From positions 466,001 through 530,000 of the forward strand of contig NZ_CP149510.1 of assembly GCF_040126305.1 (NCBI RefSeq): DNA of 64,000 nt, given 5' to 3'. Below are positions 46,893-56,194 of the stretch, in pieces. The position numbers and the translations under genes were made by a program. The notes beneath the pieces were generated by a model that worked only from the letters and a program-made list of their open reading frames with translations, was not told the origin of the DNA and made no database searches. This stretch comes from Pararhizobium sp. A13. GTDB lineage: Bacteria; Pseudomonadota; Alphaproteobacteria; Rhizobiales; Rhizobiaceae. Position 1 is the first letter of the stretch, and every line of letters begins with the position of its first letter.

Positions 46893-48363
46893 GGGTGCCT
46901 CCCACGTCGAGATCGAGACGGTGACCATAGGGTCCTTTCACGCCTTCGCCGTTGCGAAAGCGGCGCAGCATATCCTTGTCGACCTCCAGCATGCCAAGCG
47001 CGAAGAGTTCGACATCGTTCGACGAACGCGTCTGGTCGAGCGGACTGTAGAGATCCTCGCCAGGCGCTGACGGCCGCACGATATGCGGCGTGACGACGAT
47101 GACGAGATCGGATTCCTTTTTCGCAAAGCTGGTCGAGCGAAACAGCGCCCCCAGGATCGGAAGCTTTCCCAATCCCGGCAACTGCTGGATGTCCTTGGAA
47201 TTGATCGACTGCAGCAAACCGGCCATGGCGAAGCTCTGGCCGTCGCGCAGCGCGACCGTGGTCTTCGCCGCCCGCGAAATAAAGCCGGGATTGCCGTTGA
47301 CGCTGACTGACGTATCGAGTTCGGAGACTTCCGGTTCGATCTTCAGGTTGATCAGCCCGCCATCGAGCACCACCGGCGTGAAGGTCAGCCGCACACCGTA
47401 CGGCCGATAGTCGGTCTCGGTTGCGACGGTCGCGCCGTTGGCCACCGTCGTCTGGATCGGCACCTCGCCACCGGCGTGGAAGCTCGCGGTCTCGCCGCTC
47501 ATCGCAATCAGGTTCGGCTGCGCCAACCGGCGTACCAGTCCCTTCTGTTCCAGCGCATTGATGACGATGTCGATTTGGCCGCCGGAAATTTCCAGCACCT
47601 TGGCAATCAGCTGGCCGAAGGGCTGCAGGCCCGTTGCAACGCCCGAGGCGTCTTCGAGCGTGCGCACGAGCTGGTCGTCGTCGTTGGTCCCGATGCCCTG
47701 GCTCGTCGTTGCCTTGCCGATGCCGTTCCTGCCCTGCCCGGACCAGCCGATGCCGAGGTCGCGGCCGGTCGATCGCGCGGCCTCGATCACCCGAACCTCC
47801 AGCATGACCTGTTGCGAATCGGCGACCCGAAGCTGGTTGAGCACCGGCTGATCGGAATAGGACTGGGCGATCTCCATCACCCGCTGCAGCTCGACGGCGT
47901 CGCGCACCATGCCTGTGAGGCGAATGCGGTCGTTGGAATTGAATACCCTGACCTGCGCCGAGGGTGCGGTGGAGTGAATGGCGGAAGCGACTTCGGTGAA
48001 ATCACTGGCAACGCGGATATCGATGACGCCGAGAAGCGACTTGTCATCGCCATAGACCGAAATGTTGGTGGCGCCGTTCTTCTTGCCGCGAATGAAGAGC
48101 GACTTGTCGGAAAGCGGCACCACATCAATCAGATCGGCACTGCCGATCACCAGATCGCCAAAAGGCTTGCCGGTCGTGATCGTCATCGTGTCGTTCGGAG
48201 GTATGGTCACCTGCTGCACCGAGCCGGTGAGGCTGATGAATTTCTCCTGGGCGTCGGCCCGGCCGGCGAGGCCGGGGCCCCAGCAGCTATAGGCAAAAAT
48301 TGCCGCGGTCACCGCCGCGAGGGTTTGGACTCGCGCCGCCCCCTTTTTGCTTCCCCTCAACAT
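46873..48363 (-). CDS. cpaC: Tad outer-membrane secretin CpaC/RcpA
   Basis: 496 residues. A signal peptide is followed by the pilus-specific N-domain (GKPFGDLVIGSADLIDVVPLSDKSLFIRG, read in blocks), a BON-type segment and the secretin domain with VMLEVRVIEA and VPIQTTVANG. The secretin C-terminal motif region LPGLGKLPILGALFRS and VIVVTPHIV is clear. It forms the outer-membrane pore for the Flp pilus. The ATG at 48363 has AGAGGGG about 12 bases upstream. Confidence 0.94.
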   Translation of the reverse strand: MLRGSKKGAARVQTLAAVTAAIFAYSCWGPGLAGRADAQEKFISLTGSVQQVTIPPNDTMTITTGKPFGDLVIGSADLIDVVPLSDKSLFIRGKKNGATNISVYGDDKSLLGVIDIRVASDFTEVASAIHSTAPSAQVRVFNSNDRIRLTGMVRDAVELQRVMEIAQSYSDQPVLNQLRVADSQQVMLEVRVIEAARSTGRDLGIGWSGQGRNGIGKATTSQGIGTNDDDQLVRTLEDASGVATGLQPFGQLIAKVLEISGGQIDIVINALEQKGLVRRLAQPNLIAMSGETASFHAGGEVPIQTTVANGATVATETDYRPYGVRLTFTPVVLDGGLINLKIEPEVSELDTSVSVNGNPGFISRAAKTTVALRDGQSFAMAGLLQSINSKDIQQLPGLGKLPILGALFRSTSFAKKESDLVIVVTPHIVRPSAPGEDLYSPLDQTRSSNDVELFALGMLEVDKDMLRRFRNGEGVKGPYGHRLDLDVGGTLAVVKK

Positions 48364-48422
48364 TCCGCTTACGCCCCTCTCCTCGTTGGCTGCCACGCAT
48401 GCGGGCATGCCCGCATTTCAGG

Positions 48423-49409
48423 TCACTGGATCAGGCCGACTCGGTGCTCCTCGCGCTTCGTCGTGTTCCAGACGCCTACCGTCGCCCACTTTGGCTCAAT
48501 CGGCAATACCGGTTCGACTTTACGTTCAACAATCTGTACTTGTTTTTCGCGCTCCGGCATCTTTATCTTCCCAAGGTCGTCCCCAACCTTACGCACAAGT
48601 CGCTCAAGGATGTCGAACCGTCCGTCGTCCGTCTTTTTCACGAGATCGTTGCTGAGCTCCGTCGCCATCGGCCCCCCGCCGAGATCCGCAACGGTAATCG
48701 GCCGCGTCTCTTCGGCGGAGGCAGACGCGACATTGCGCAGGGTGAGCGACAGCGTGCCGATATTGGCACCCAGCGTCAGGCGCTGCGCTTCTTCGGTCGT
48801 GACCTCGAAGGTCACCGTTTTGACGACGGAAGGTTCGTCCTTGCGCTCATCCGCGGTCTGGTCCACCGCCAGCACCTTCACGCCCTGGAGAAGCACATCG
48901 ACATAAGTCTGTTCGCTGCTGTTCTGACGGTTCTGGACGACACGGGTGAGCAGCACATCGACGCGGTCCGACGGGCGCACGAAGCCCGCAACGCCGAGAA
49001 CGTCGTTGACGCGGATCGAGACGGCCTTCATGCCCTGGTCAAGCGCCGCAGACAATGTCGCCCGCGAGCCTGCGCCGGTGATCTTCGAGCTCAGCACAGG
49101 CTCGCCAGGATCGATCGCCGCCATGGCGTAGCGCGGTTTGTCGACGTCGCCGACGACCGCCTCGATGCTGTCGAACGAGCCTTCCGGCCGTTCCCCGGCA
49201 GGCCAGGGGATAGCCCTTAGACTTTCCGGGCGGACCGGGTCGCCGAAGCGCATCTCCTTGGCCGCGACTACGAGGATCTGCTCCTGCCCCTTCGTATCAT
49301 TGGCCACAAGCCGCGCCTGCTGGTCGGCCAGGTAACTGCGCATCGCAAACACCGCGGTGCCGGCAAGCAGAATAGAAACAAAAAGACTAAGGATTGTTGA
49401 GAAACGCAT
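48423..49409 (-). CDS. cpaB: Flp pilus assembly protein CpaB/RcpC
   Basis: 328 residues. One N-terminal membrane helix (ILSLFVSILLAGTAVFAM) is followed by an SAF domain (ILVVAAKEMRFGDPV, LRAIPWPAGERP) and the RcpC domain (GMKAVSIRVNDVLGVAGFVRPSDRVDVLLTR, read in blocks). It is thought to sit between the secretin and the inner-membrane complex. The C-terminal tail is Lys/Glu-rich. The start at 49409 precedes the hydrophobic helix by only a few residues. Confidence 0.93.
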   Translation of the reverse strand: MRFSTILSLFVSILLAGTAVFAMRSYLADQQARLVANDTKGQEQILVVAAKEMRFGDPVRPESLRAIPWPAGERPEGSFDSIEAVVGDVDKPRYAMAAIDPGEPVLSSKITGAGSRATLSAALDQGMKAVSIRVNDVLGVAGFVRPSDRVDVLLTRVVQNRQNSSEQTYVDVLLQGVKVLAVDQTADERKDEPSVVKTVTFEVTTEEAQRLTLGANIGTLSLTLRNVASASAEETRPITVADLGGGPMATELSNDLVKKTDDGRFDILERLVRKVGDDLGKIKMPEREKQVQIVERKVEPVLPIEPKWATVGVWNTTKREEHRVGLIQ

Positions 49410-49510
49410 CGCCGATACTCGCAACAATGGACAAAAATACGTCCGTTTCCTAAATATAACTTAGAGGGAGAGGGGTTAACAAAATCCCCTCTCCTCTCTA
49501 ATTTCTTTTC

Positions 49511-49708
49511 TTATGCGGGTACAGCGTCATCCAGGCTCAGGAAGAACCCGGCCCAGCCGTTCCATGCCGTAGCAAGATTTGTGCCTGCAAGTGTGACGGC
49601 AGCAATAACACCGCCGACAAGAAGACCAAGAAGAACAAGATATTCAGACAGCGCTACGCCATCTTCTTCCCGCACGAAAGCGCGTACTTCAGACAAAAGT
49701 GCCTTCAT
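49511..49708 (-). CDS. flp: Flp/Fap-type pilin
   Basis: 65 residues. The leader ends at Gly17 and the mature pilin starts VALSEY, with the conserved Glu-Tyr pair (E22, Y23) at positions 5 and 6. A hydrophobic helix follows (LVLLGLLVGGVIAAVTLAG). It is the major pilus subunit, cleaved by the CpaA peptidase. It is the first gene of the minus-strand Tad operon, 101 bases upstream of cpaB. Confidence 0.95.
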   Translation of the reverse strand: MKALLSEVRAFVREEDGVALSEYLVLLGLLVGGVIAAVTLAGTNLATAWNGWAGFFLSLDDAVPA

Positions 49709-50029
49709 CGAAAATTACCTCCAAAATATTCGGCGCGCCCGCAATGTCCTCCGGCCGCCATGTCGTAGAGACCACCCCTCCGACTTCTATTATTAATAAT
49801 CTCTTAATTAATATATCGTCAACTACTAACACATGCTCTTTTTTGGCATTTATATTTATGGTTAAATTCCGATCGGTTAGGAAGGGGGCATAGACCTAGA
49901 GCATATGCTGTACAAATATGACAGGTGGTAGTATTCATTGGCTCTCATCTACCTCGAAAGACTGAGCCTCGATTCCATATCTTCTCGATTTTGCGACAAT
50001 TCGGTCGTTTGAACAGATGGTGGGGAAAT
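49709..50029. other. Divergent flp/cpaA promoter region, AT-rich
   Basis: 321 bases between flp (minus) and cpaA (plus). The centre (49785-49870) is strongly AT-rich with a 12-bp palindrome ATTATTAATAAT (49789-49800) followed by TTAATTAATATA. These elements probably contain the pilin promoter. No gene is visible. Confidence 0.6.
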
Positions 50030-50551
50030 ATGACGCAAATCATCAACATTGTTACTGCGATTTCAGTATTACTTTTTATCTATGCGGCCTGGAGCGATTT
50101 CCGCAGCTGGAAAATACCGAATGGCGCCATCCTCGCCCTTCTCGCCCTCTACTGCCTGCGTGCCTCGGCGGGATTGCTGATGACCGACGATGTCGGCGCA
50201 GCACTCTTCTCCTCCATTGGGATCGGCGGCGATGTCGCGGCCGGCCTCCTGCTCTTTGCCCTTGGCGTCGGCCTTTGGGCATTCGGCCTCTTCGGCGCCG
50301 GCGATGCAAAACTTTTCCTGCCGATCGGTCTTTTCATCGGCTGGCACGGTATGCTGCCCTTCGCCATCTTTCTCCTGATTGGCGGCGTCCTCGCGTTGCT
50401 GGCGCTGCGATTGCGGATGCCGCTGCAACTGGCGCATATGTCCATTGTCATGCGCATCGAGGAAATCCGCGCAACGCGCAAGGTCCCCTACGGCGTTATC
50501 ATGGTCATCGCAGCGCTCTCGGTGCTCGCCTTGCGCTACGGCAAGGCCTGA
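50030..50551 (+). CDS. cpaA: Prepilin peptidase CpaA/TadV
   Basis: 173-residue inner-membrane aspartic protease that cleaves Flp and pseudopilin leaders. The two catalytic aspartates are D23 (AAWSDFRSWKIPN) and D92 (GAGDAK). About six helices are visible. GGGGA precedes the ATG at 50030; the longer frame from 49925 has no family features. It is transcribed divergently from the rest of the Tad operon. Confidence 0.93.
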   Translation: MTQIINIVTAISVLLFIYAAWSDFRSWKIPNGAILALLALYCLRASAGLLMTDDVGAALFSSIGIGGDVAAGLLLFALGVGLWAFGLFGAGDAKLFLPIGLFIGWHGMLPFAIFLLIGGVLALLALRLRMPLQLAHMSIVMRIEEIRATRKVPYGVIMVIAALSVLALRYGKA

Positions 50552-50728
50552 GCAGGCCGGATACACCGGCGCGATCGTTGGACAAACAGGACCGACCTGA
50601 CATCGACGTGACCTGCCACCGCGAACTTCCTTCGGCAGGGATTGGCAGCCGGCCTGGCACCGCGGCCAGGGCGAGGTCACGGAATCGCAGCAGCCAACAG
50701 ACGTGGCCGTACCCTCATCCTGTCGCCG

Positions 50729-51631
50729 TCAGCGCAATGGAATCCATAGAGGGCTCTTCCATGTCTTCAATTCATCGAGAAACGCCTGCAGTTTCGCTGG
50801 CAGGAACCGTCGTGTCGGGTAGACGGCATGCACGAAGATCTCCGGCGATGTCCACTCCGGCAGCAGACGGGTGAGTTCGCCTCTTCCGATTTGGTCGTCG
50901 CAATAGGTCGACGGCAACAGTCCGATCCCGTGCCCGCGATAGGTAAACGCGCTCGCCGTCTGGAAATCCCGGCTCGAAACCGGCCCCGACACGTGCAGTT
51001 TCACGGATTTCCGCCCGCTGACCAGATGCCATTCTGCCTCGTTGTTGCGGCCATTGAGCAGAATGCACTGGTGGTCCTTCAAATCCTCCGGTTTCACCGG
51101 GACGCGCCGACCCTCAAGATATTGCGGAGAAGCAACGACATAGCGGACGCTCTTCCCGACCTTCTGCATGACAATCGTCGAGTCGCGAAGCTCCCCGAAG
51201 CGAATGCCGACGTCGATATTCTCGGCAATCAGATCGAGGAACAGATTTGTGACGAAGAGATCGACCTGGATCCGCGGGTAAGTTTTCAGGAAGGCGGAGA
51301 GAAATTCATAAAATGGCTCTTGGCCCAGGATCACCGGCACGGAGATTTTCAGCAGGCCTTCCGGCTTCTTCTGCGTTTGGGTCAGAACCCGCTCCGCGTC
51401 AAACAGTTGGCCGAGAGGTTCGCTGCACTGGTTGTAATACGCGCGTCCCTGCGCAGTCAGCGTCAGCTTGCGGGTCGTTCGCTGCAGCAACGTCACCCCG
51501 AGCTGATCCTCAAGCGCGGACACTTTTCGGCTCACGGTCGATACAGGCATTCCAAGTGAGTGGGCGGCGCGGCTGAAGCTCTCGAATTGCGCAACCTTCA
51601 CAAAAACCGCGATGTCATTCAAATCGGCCAT
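50729..51631 (-). CDS. LysR-family transcriptional regulator
   Basis: 300 residues. The N-terminal helix-turn-helix starts MADLNDIAVFVKVAQFESFSRAA (read in blocks), with the recognition helix in PVSTVSRKVSALEDQLGV. A type-2 periplasmic-like effector domain follows. It is divergent from the SDR gene with a 125-bp gap, the usual arrangement for LysR control of a neighbouring oxidoreductase. Confidence 0.93.
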   Translation of the reverse strand: MADLNDIAVFVKVAQFESFSRAAHSLGMPVSTVSRKVSALEDQLGVTLLQRTTRKLTLTAQGRAYYNQCSEPLGQLFDAERVLTQTQKKPEGLLKISVPVILGQEPFYEFLSAFLKTYPRIQVDLFVTNLFLDLIAENIDVGIRFGELRDSTIVMQKVGKSVRYVVASPQYLEGRRVPVKPEDLKDHQCILLNGRNNEAEWHLVSGRKSVKLHVSGPVSSRDFQTASAFTYRGHGIGLLPSTYCDDQIGRGELTRLLPEWTSPEIFVHAVYPTRRFLPAKLQAFLDELKTWKSPLWIPLR

Positions 51632-51756
51632 GTGCTGCTTTTTGCACAGATGCAAAAGAGATTCCAGATATTTCCATCTAATCACGGAATAGGGCTTCGG
51701 ACATATTCATTTCCAAGCAGCACAACGCTGCTCAATCCAAATCGATGGAGATCAAT

Positions 51757-52482
51757 ATGCAAACGCCAAAGACTGCTATCATTACGGGAGCCTCCCAGGG
51801 TATCGGAGCCGGGCTGGTCAACGCCCTCGTCGAGCGCGGCTACAATGTCGTCGCGACGTCTCGCCAGGTCAGTGCGTCGGATGCTTTCCGCGCCTCAAGC
51901 CAGCTGGCACTCGTCGACGGCGACATCGGCGACCCTCAAACCGCGACAAAGGTGGCGGAAACCGCAATCGGCCGGTTCGGAACCATCGATGCCCTGGTCA
52001 ACAACGCCGGCATCTTTTTTACCAAGCCGTTCGTTGACTACACGCTGGAGGACTTCAGAAGGCTGTCCTCGACCAATCTCGAAGGCTTCATTCACCTGAC
52101 CCAGCTGGTCGTGAAACAGATGCTGGCCCAGAAGTCAGGCGGCAGCATCGTCAGCATCACGACGCCGTTGATCGATCATCCGATCGCTGGCCTCAGCGCT
52201 TCGGTCGCGATGATGACCAAGGGCGGCATCGACGCGATTTCCAAGAACCTCGCGATGGAATATGCGCGGGACGGAATCCGGGTCAACACGGTCGCTCCCG
52301 GCGTCGTCGACACGCCTTTGCACAAGGACAATCCAAAGGACTTCCTGAAAACGCTGTCGCCGATGGGCAGCATTTCCGATGTCCAGGAAATCGTCGATGC
52401 GGTCGTCTTCCTGACCGAAGCACGGCATGTAACCGGGGAGGTGCTGAACGTCGACGGCGGCGCACATCTGGGCAAATGGTAG
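51757..52482 (+). CDS. Short-chain dehydrogenase/reductase-fold protein with altered catalytic site
   Basis: 241 residues. The cofactor motif TGASQGIG (10-17) and the NNAG motif (82-85) are intact. K155 of the usual Tyr-x-x-x-Lys pair is present, but position 151 is Ala (SASVAMMTKGG), so the catalytic Tyr is missing from its normal place. Some annotated SDRs known to me share the ALASLTKGG pattern. GGAG lies 6 bases before the ATG at 51757. It is divergent from LysR and overlaps the RidA gene by 7 bases. Confidence 0.9.
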   Translation: MQTPKTAIITGASQGIGAGLVNALVERGYNVVATSRQVSASDAFRASSQLALVDGDIGDPQTATKVAETAIGRFGTIDALVNNAGIFFTKPFVDYTLEDFRRLSSTNLEGFIHLTQLVVKQMLAQKSGGSIVSITTPLIDHPIAGLSASVAMMTKGGIDAISKNLAMEYARDGIRVNTVAPGVVDTPLHKDNPKDFLKTLSPMGSISDVQEIVDAVVFLTEARHVTGEVLNVDGGAHLGKW

Positions 52483-52964
52483 ACCGTGGCAAGACGCCGG
52501 CCGCTGGCGCAGAACAGCGGCTCCAGGACTTGGGCATCACGCTTCCGCCGCCACCGACACCCTTCGGGGCCTATGTCGAAGCGGCAAAGACCGGCAACCT
52601 GGTCTTCTTCAGCGGCATGCTGCCCGTCGTCCATCGCATGCCCCGGTTTATCGGGCGTGTCGGAGGCGCCCTGACCGCCGAAGACGGCAGGAAGGCGGCC
52701 GAAACGGCAACCTTGAGCGCCCTGTCGGCCACGAAAGACTATCTGGGCTCGCTGGACAAGGTCGTCCGGGTCGTCAAGCTCGGCGTCTACATCGCAACCG
52801 AGGGCGATTTCCGGGACCACCCGAAGGTCGCCGACGGGGCATCCGAAATGCTGCACAAGGTCTTCGGAGAGGAAAAGCTCTCCGGCCGGGTCGTGCTCGG
52901 CGTCGCAAGTCTTCCCCTCGGCGTGCCGATCGAGCTCGAACTCGTCCTCGAAGTCGACCCTTGA
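52476..52964 (+). CDS. RidA/YjgF-family protein
   Basis: 162 residues of the RidA (reactive imine/enamine deaminase) superfamily, longer than the 130-residue classical form. Recognisable segments are FGAYVEAAKTGNLVFFSGMLP and VVRVVKLGVYIATEGDF. The start overlaps the SDR stop by 7 bases, so the two form an operon. The C-terminal arginine typical of deaminating RidA is not obvious, so the activity is open. Confidence 0.88.
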   Translation: MVDRGKTPAAGAEQRLQDLGITLPPPPTPFGAYVEAAKTGNLVFFSGMLPVVHRMPRFIGRVGGALTAEDGRKAAETATLSALSATKDYLGSLDKVVRVVKLGVYIATEGDFRDHPKVADGASEMLHKVFGEEKLSGRVVLGVASLPLGVPIELELVLEVDP

Positions 52965-53113
52965 AGATAACTGCGCACATAACCAGTCGGGTGCGATCCA
53001 CACCGTCGATCGCACCCCAAAAGAGCGGTTGATGAAATCAGCAGAACTGGTCGACCGTTTTATGCAAGCATTGCCTTGATCGTCTTGTCTCGTAGTGAAG
53101 GTAGGAGACAGCC

Positions 53114-54160
53114 ATGAACCGGAATATTGAAAGCGAGTTCTCACGGAAACTCGACCTGAAACACCCTTTGATCGTCGCCCCGATGGCAGGTGGTCCGTCC
53201 TCTGTCGAGCTGGTGGCGGAAACCTCGATTGCCGGTGCCTTGGGCTCTATCGGGGCCGCCTATTCACAGCCGGCAGCGATCGAGGAATTCGCCGCGAAGG
53301 TCCGTCAACGAACAGACTGTCCGTTTGCCGTCAACCTGTTCGTTCCGCACCCGACCCCCAGGGTCACCGCGAGACAGATCGAACACGCCATTGCGCAAAC
53401 TGCGCCGTATCGATCGGAACTCGGCTTGCCGACGCCGGAGTTCACGGAGCCCTACGAAGGGGATTTCGATGCCCAGTTCGACGCCGTGCTCCGGATCAGG
53501 CCGGCGGCCTTTAGTTTCGTCTTCGGACTTCTGCCGCCAGACTATGTGAGGGCGGCCAGAAAGGAGAAGATCGTATTGATCGGAACCGCGACGACGCCCG
53601 AGGAGGCAGCCGCGCTTGAGGACAGCGGCGCTGACGCGGTCGTGTTGCAAGGTATCGAGGCCGGCGGTCATCGCGGCATCTTCGACGCAGGTGGCGTGGA
53701 CGAGGAAATCAATGCCTTCGATCTGCTGAAGGCATCGCGCGTGAAGGTTCGCATTCCGCTGATTGCGGCGGGTGGTATCATGACGTCGAGCGACGTCCGC
53801 CGCGCGCTGCAGGCCGGCGCCCAGGCGGTTCAGATGGGCACCGCATTCCTGGTCTGCGAGGAAGCCGGCACGTCGGCGCCATACAAGCAGAAACTCCTGG
53901 ATGCGGCCGGCAGAACGACGAAAACGACGCGCGTATTCTCGGGTCGCCTGGCGCGGGGCATCGAGAACCGTTTCATGCATGAAATGGAAACACGAGCGAG
54001 TGCAATTCTTCCATTCCCGGCGCAGAACAAGTTCACCCGCGACATGAGAGGAGCATCGGCAGCAAAAGGTTCTGCCGACTTCCTGTCGCTTTGGTCTGGG
54101 ACCGGTCAGGGCGACCTCTGGCGGGGTCCGGCAAGAGAGCTTATCGCTCGTTTGTGCTGA
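53114..54160 (+). CDS. Nitronate monooxygenase-like FMN enzyme
   Basis: 348 residues, TIM-barrel FMN protein of the NMO/2-nitropropane dioxygenase family. HPLIVAPMAGGPSSVELVAE starts the barrel. The phosphate-binding region is GSDD-like here as ADAVVLQGIEAGGHRG and IPLIAAGGIMTSSDVRRAL. GGAGA precedes the ATG. Substrates in this family include propionate 3-nitronate and other nitroalkanes, or quinones in NADH-dependent members. It lies 149 bases after the RidA gene and may be a separate unit. Confidence 0.9.
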   Translation: MNRNIESEFSRKLDLKHPLIVAPMAGGPSSVELVAETSIAGALGSIGAAYSQPAAIEEFAAKVRQRTDCPFAVNLFVPHPTPRVTARQIEHAIAQTAPYRSELGLPTPEFTEPYEGDFDAQFDAVLRIRPAAFSFVFGLLPPDYVRAARKEKIVLIGTATTPEEAAALEDSGADAVVLQGIEAGGHRGIFDAGGVDEEINAFDLLKASRVKVRIPLIAAGGIMTSSDVRRALQAGAQAVQMGTAFLVCEEAGTSAPYKQKLLDAAGRTTKTTRVFSGRLARGIENRFMHEMETRASAILPFPAQNKFTRDMRGASAAKGSADFLSLWSGTGQGDLWRGPARELIARLC

Positions 54161-54217
54161 TCACCGTCAGCAATAGGCGCGATTGCCCGTTCGGCAGGGC
54201 GGCCTTTGGCCGATTTA

Positions 54218-54235
54218 TGTATCGCAAAGTATCTG
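54218..54235 (+). promoter_or_regulatory. Direct-repeat box 1 upstream of the alpha/beta hydrolase
   Basis: TGTATCGCAAAGTATCTG carries GTATC units 10 bases apart, as OmpR-family response regulators often prefer. It agrees with box 59292-59309 at 13 of 18 positions. A TTACA-type element follows 12 bases later. Confidence 0.4.
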
Positions 54236-54340
54236 AACGCCCAGGAATTACATTTGCTTTCACAATCGAGCCAAGAGGGACACATTGCATACACATGCGA
54301 GCCATCTTTTACGGCTGCTTGATTGTCGTTGGAGAGAAAA

Positions 54341-55396
54341 ATGTCAGAAGGTATCAATCATCATCGCCGCCGTTTTTTCGGTATCGCAGCCACCACACTG
54401 GTCGCAACGCAATTCGCTGCCGCTGGCATTGCGGAGGCAAACTCCGCGGTCACACAGTCGTCTGATCCGCTCACGAACAAACCAGCTGGCAGAAACACGT
54501 CCTTCGGCGCGCTGAAACAGATCGACGCCGGCGTTCTCAATATCGGATATGCCGAAGCAGGGCCGATCGATGGTCCTGCCGTCATTCTTCTGCATGGCTG
54601 GCCCTACGACATTCACAGCTTCGTCGACGTCGCGCCGTTGCTGGCGTCGGCAGGCTACCGCGTCATCGTTCCCTATCTGCGCGGCTATGGTACGACGCGC
54701 TTCCTCTCAAGCGAAACAGCCCGGAATGGCCAGCAGTCGGCACTCGCCGTCGATGTGATCGCCCTGATGGATGCCCTGAAGATCGAGAAAGCGGTCCTTG
54801 CCGGTTTCGATTGGGGCGCGCGCACGGCCAATATCGTCGCAGCGCTCTGGCCAGAGCGCTGCAAGGCCGTGGTCTCCGTCAGCGGTTACCTGATCGGCAA
54901 CCGCGAAGCCAACAAGATGCCATTGCCGCCAAAGGCAGAGCTGTTGTGGTGGTACCAGTTCTATTTTTCCACCGAACGCGGTCGGCTCGGCTACGAGGAA
55001 AATACGCACGATTTCAACAGGCTCATCTGGCAGATCGCTTCGCCGGAGTGGAAATTCGACGATTCAACATTCGACCGCACCGCGGCGTCCTTCGACAACC
55101 CGGATCATGTGAGCATCGTGATCCATAATTACCGCTGGCGGCTCGGTCTGGCTGAAGGCGAAGCAAAATATGATGAGCTGGAAAGGCGGCTTGCTGAAGG
55201 CCCGGTCATCGCCGTGCCCACAATCACACTTGAAAGCGATGCCAACGGCGCACCACACCCCGACGCCGCGTCCTATGCCAAGAAGTTCTCGGGCAAGTAT
55301 GAACACCGGATCATCAAGGGAGGCGTCGGTCACAACCTGCCGCAGGAAGCACCCCAAGCCTTCGCCAAGGCAGTCGTCGATGTCGCGAGATTCTGA
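54341..55396 (+). CDS. Tat-exported alpha/beta hydrolase (epoxide hydrolase/haloalkane dehalogenase-like)
   Basis: 351 residues. A Tat signal peptide (HHRRRFFGIAATTLVATQF) ends near residue 35. The alpha/beta hydrolase fold has HGWP (85-88), the nucleophile elbow GFDWG with D157 and the C-terminal His in GGVGHNLP. Asp as nucleophile places it with epoxide hydrolases and dehalogenases. GGAGAG precedes the ATG at 54341. It lies just before the two-component genes and has a promoter region with a direct-repeat box. Confidence 0.9.
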   Translation: MSEGINHHRRRFFGIAATTLVATQFAAAGIAEANSAVTQSSDPLTNKPAGRNTSFGALKQIDAGVLNIGYAEAGPIDGPAVILLHGWPYDIHSFVDVAPLLASAGYRVIVPYLRGYGTTRFLSSETARNGQQSALAVDVIALMDALKIEKAVLAGFDWGARTANIVAALWPERCKAVVSVSGYLIGNREANKMPLPPKAELLWWYQFYFSTERGRLGYEENTHDFNRLIWQIASPEWKFDDSTFDRTAASFDNPDHVSIVIHNYRWRLGLAEGEAKYDELERRLAEGPVIAVPTITLESDANGAPHPDAASYAKKFSGKYEHRIIKGGVGHNLPQEAPQAFAKAVVDVARF

Positions 55397-55453
55397 TCGC
55401 GTTTTCGGGTGATGGAGCTATCCTGACGCAAAGCCAACAGAGGATGCCTGACC

Positions 55454-56194
55454 ATGGATCACATCGATCACATTCTTGTCGTCGATGACGATCGCGAAAT
55501 ACGGGAACTGGTCTCAACTTATCTCACGAAAAACGGCTTGCGGGTCACCGTTGCGGCGGATGGCCGGCACATGCGGGCCTTTCTCGAGGCAAACACCGTC
55601 GATCTCATCGTGCTCGATCTGATGATGCCGGGCGATGACGGTCTGGTGCTGTGCCGCGAATTGCGGGCGGGTAAACACAAGTCGACGCCGGTGCTGATGC
55701 TGACGGCGCGAAGCGACGAGACCGATCGCATCATCGGCCTGGAGATGGGGGCCGATGACTATTTGGCAAAACCGTTTGCGGCTCGCGAGTTGCTCGCCCG
55801 GATCAAGGCGGTTCTGCGCCGGACGCGCATGCTGCCCCCCAATCTTCAGGTGACTGAAGTCGGGCAGCTGCTGACATTCGGCGACTGGCAGCTCGACACG
55901 ACCGGAAGACATCTGCTTGATCGCGAGGGAACGGTCGTCGCGCTCAGCGGCGCCGAGTACCGCCTGCTTCGCGTCTTAGTCGATCATCCACAGCGCGTGC
56001 TCAATCGAGACCAGCTTCTCAACCTCACGCAGGGTCGAGAAGCGGAGTTGTTCGACCGCTCGATCGACCTTCTCGTCAGCCGCCTTCGCCAGCGCCTTTC
56101 CGATGACGCGCGCGAGCCGGCCTACATAAAGACCGTGCGCAGCGAAGGGTATGTGTTCGCGGTGCCGGTCGAAATCACCGAGGTCCGGCGATGA
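55454..56194 (+). CDS. OmpR-family response regulator
   Basis: 246 residues. The receiver domain has the acidic pocket DDD (11-13), phospho-acceptor D55 (LIVLDLMMPG) and the conserved Lys in DDYLAKPF. The C-terminal winged helix is of the OmpR/PhoB type (LSGAEYRLLRVLVDHPQRVLNRDQLL, read in blocks; DDAREPAYIKTVRSEGY). The stop overlaps the kinase start by 4 bases (ATGA). It probably regulates nearby redox genes, based on repeated boxes upstream of them. Confidence 0.94.
   Translation: MDHIDHILVVDDDREIRELVSTYLTKNGLRVTVAADGRHMRAFLEANTVDLIVLDLMMPGDDGLVLCRELRAGKHKSTPVLMLTARSDETDRIIGLEMGADDYLAKPFAARELLARIKAVLRRTRMLPPNLQVTEVGQLLTFGDWQLDTTGRHLLDREGTVVALSGAEYRLLRVLVDHPQRVLNRDQLLNLTQGREAELFDRSIDLLVSRLRQRLSDDAREPAYIKTVRSEGYVFAVPVEITEVRR

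Noticed and set aside
54285..54340. Third copy of the redox leader before the Tat hydrolase gene
   Set aside because: Only short elements (TTACATTT, CAATC, GGACACAT) match; the stems and the short reading frame are absent.
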